Origin: JAAZAI01 sp050942875
GTDB lineage: Bacteria > Verrucomicrobiota > Kiritimatiellia > RFP12 > UBA3636
DNA: 16,625 nucleotides
Reading direction: 5' to 3'
Assembly: GCA_050942875.1 (NCBI GenBank)
Contig: JBMNOD010000079.1
Location: forward strand, 1-16,625
The translations under genes and the position numbers were made by a program. How positions within the stretch are numbered: position 1 is the first letter of the stretch; each line of letters starts with the position of its first letter. This document shows positions 15,527 through 16,625 of the stretch, piece after piece. The notes below the pieces were generated by a model. The model did no database searches and was not told the DNA's origin. It saw only the letters and a list, made by a program, of their open reading frames with translations.

Positions 15527-16623
15527 TAATTCATGATGCGTAGATGATGCTCTCATGCTCGAAGTAGCTGCGCACCCTGCGCGGCTGTTTTTGGAGGCTT
15601 CGCATGGCGCCAAGCGCCGTCCTTTTCAGATGCCCTTTGCATCGTGCGTCGGGTTTGCGGCTGATGATCCCTTTGAGGTCGCAATTCAGGTACTCGTCGG
15701 GGTTCAGGTCGGGCGAATAGCTGGGAAGATAGAAAAGTTCGATGCGTTTGGAGTTCTCTTCGAGCCATTCCTTGACGGGCTTCGAGTGGTGTACCTTGAG
15801 GTTGTCGAGGACAAGGAACACCTTGGCCTCGGAAGAACGGATCAGCCGCTCCAGGAAAAGCAGCAGGACGGAGGCGCACATGCCGCCGTGGTAGAACATG
15901 AAGCGGACCTTGCCCTGGTTCGTGACCGTCGAGATCATGTTTACTTTCTCGGCGGTGCCCTTGGCGCGGCGCACGGGAGTGCGCCCCTTCGGTGCGTAGC
16001 CCCGCCCATTCACATCGTCGCTGCGGATGCCCGTCTCATCCCCCCAATGAATCTCCCCGCCCTCTTCCTCGGCGCGAGCCTTGATCATCGGGTAGGTTTC
16101 CGCAAGCCACTTTTCAACGGCAGCCGGATTTCGCTCGTAGGCACGCCGAACCGGCTTCTGCGGCGTGAAACCCCACCGGCGGAGGTAGCGCCCCACGGAG
16201 CGCAAAGGCAGCGCCACCCCGTGCTTGCGCTGGACGTACTCTTGCACGGCGGCGCGCGTCCACAGCGCGAACGGCATCTTGAGCTGGTCCGGGCACTTGT
16301 CGACAAGAGCCTTGGCAATCGATTTCTCCTGCTCGGGCGTGAGACGCCGCCCGCTCCCTTTCGGGCGACCGGGCGCGTCCGGTTTCAACGCTTCCTCGCC
16401 GCCCGACTTCCACAGGCCGATCCAGCGCCCGACCACGTTGCGGTGCGCCCCGACGATCGGTGCGATGTCCTGAATGAGCATGCCGGTGTTGTACAGCGCG
16501 ACCGCCTGTTTGCGGCGCTCGAAAAGCTCGTTTGTGCTGATCTCTCTTGCGTTTTTGATTTGCATGAATTCAGGCTAACATAACCGCGAACAAAATGCAA
16601 CACTATTTTTGGCCGGGTTAGTA
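15513..16623 (-). mobile_element. IS630-family insertion sequence
   Basis: This is a compact element of about 1.11 kb with perfect 15-bp terminal inverted repeats around one intact transposase gene. The exact ends are uncertain because the repeats include two TA dinucleotides each: the element could run TA-to-TA from 15513 to 16623 or from 15516 to 16620. IS630/Tc1-mariner elements duplicate a TA target, and both choices would be flanked by TA. The window stops at 16625, so right-hand flanking DNA is not visible. The intact gene and matching ends suggest a recent or still active copy. It lies directly after the esterase of the ATPase operon and reads against it. Confidence 0.85.
15531..16565 (-). 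CDS. IS630-family transposase
   Basis: This 344-residue DDE transposase cuts and rejoins the element's ends. The N-terminal region (about 10-135) holds two helix-turn-helix units: FERRKQAVALYNTGMLIQDI...VVGRWIGLW, then a winged domain with SVGRYLRRWGF (123-133). The RNase H-like catalytic domain has HWGDETG (Asp176), LVLDNLKVHHS (Asp254) and SPDLNPDEYLN (Glu291), the expected DDE order and spacing for IS630. The reading frame is complete, without the programmed frameshift some IS630 relatives use. The ATG at 16563-16565 is about 57 bp inside the right end. No strong ribosome site precedes it, which is usual for transposases. The stop lies just inside the left repeat. Confidence 0.95.
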   Translation of the reverse strand: MQIKNAREISTNELFERRKQAVALYNTGMLIQDIAPIVGAHRNVVGRWIGLWKSGGEEALKPDAPGRPKGSGRRLTPEQEKSIAKALVDKCPDQLKMPFALWTRAAVQEYVQRKHGVALPLRSVGRYLRRWGFTPQKPVRRAYERNPAAVEKWLAETYPMIKARAEEEGGEIHWGDETGIRSDDVNGRGYAPKGRTPVRRAKGTAEKVNMISTVTNQGKVRFMFYHGGMCASVLLLFLERLIRSSEAKVFLVLDNLKVHHSKPVKEWLEENSKRIELFYLPSYSPDLNPDEYLNCDLKGIISRKPDARCKGHLKRTALGAMRSLQKQPRRVRSYFEHESIIYAS

Positions 16624-16624
16624 G
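16610..16624. repeat. IS630-type terminal inverted repeat, right end
   Basis: TGGCCGGGTTAGTAG is the perfect inverted match of 15512-15526. TA dinucleotides lie at 16619-16620 and 16622-16623. It is upstream of the transposase start and probably contains the element's promoter region. Confidence 0.85.
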
Positions 16625-16625
16625 T

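Overview
This is a GC-rich bacterial window with tightly packed genes almost all on the + strand. It carries secreted carbohydrate-active proteins, LamG-like surface proteins with beta-strand repeats, and a V/A-type (not F-type) ATPase cluster that includes a DUF2764 gene. That combination points to the Verrucomicrobiota/Kiritimatiellota/Lentisphaerota (PVC) group, most likely a polysaccharide-degrading Kiritimatiellota-like organism. The assignment is inferred from gene content; there is no rRNA in the window to confirm it.

Positions 1-632 hold no convincing gene. This stretch is visibly lower in GC and contains two near-identical copies (138 bp, one mismatch) of a repeat at a 218-bp period. 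Each copy contains a long inverted repeat that folds into a 29-bp stem if transcribed from the + strand. Four of its positions are G over U and one is a mismatch.

Positions 633-11489 form one probable operon of five genes for exported proteins, joined by ATGA overlaps or gaps of 6 and 14 bp: (1) a GH71-like glycosidase with calcium-loop repeats and a C-terminal beta domain; (2) a 913-residue beta-rich protein with two LamG-like modules; (3) a second GH71-like protein fused to a C-terminal formylglycine-generating-enzyme-like domain that appears to lack the catalytic cysteine pair; (4) and (5) two SGNH 'sialate O-acetylesterase' family enzymes, the first with an inserted beta-sandwich. Together they look like a small outer-surface system that removes O-acetyl groups from a polysaccharide and cuts its alpha-linked backbone. 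The substrate cannot be read from the sequence.

Positions 11490-11800 are intergenic, with a good sigma70-like promoter and a near-perfect 19-bp palindrome. Positions 11801-14693 encode the start of a V/A-type ATPase operon: subunit E, a DUF2764 protein and catalytic subunit A, joined by ATGA overlaps. At 14711-15490, where subunit B would normally follow, there is an alpha/beta-hydrolase esterase. An intact IS630-family insertion sequence (about 15513-16623, transposase on the - strand, 15-bp perfect terminal inverted repeats) closes the window, so the remaining ATPase subunits are not visible.
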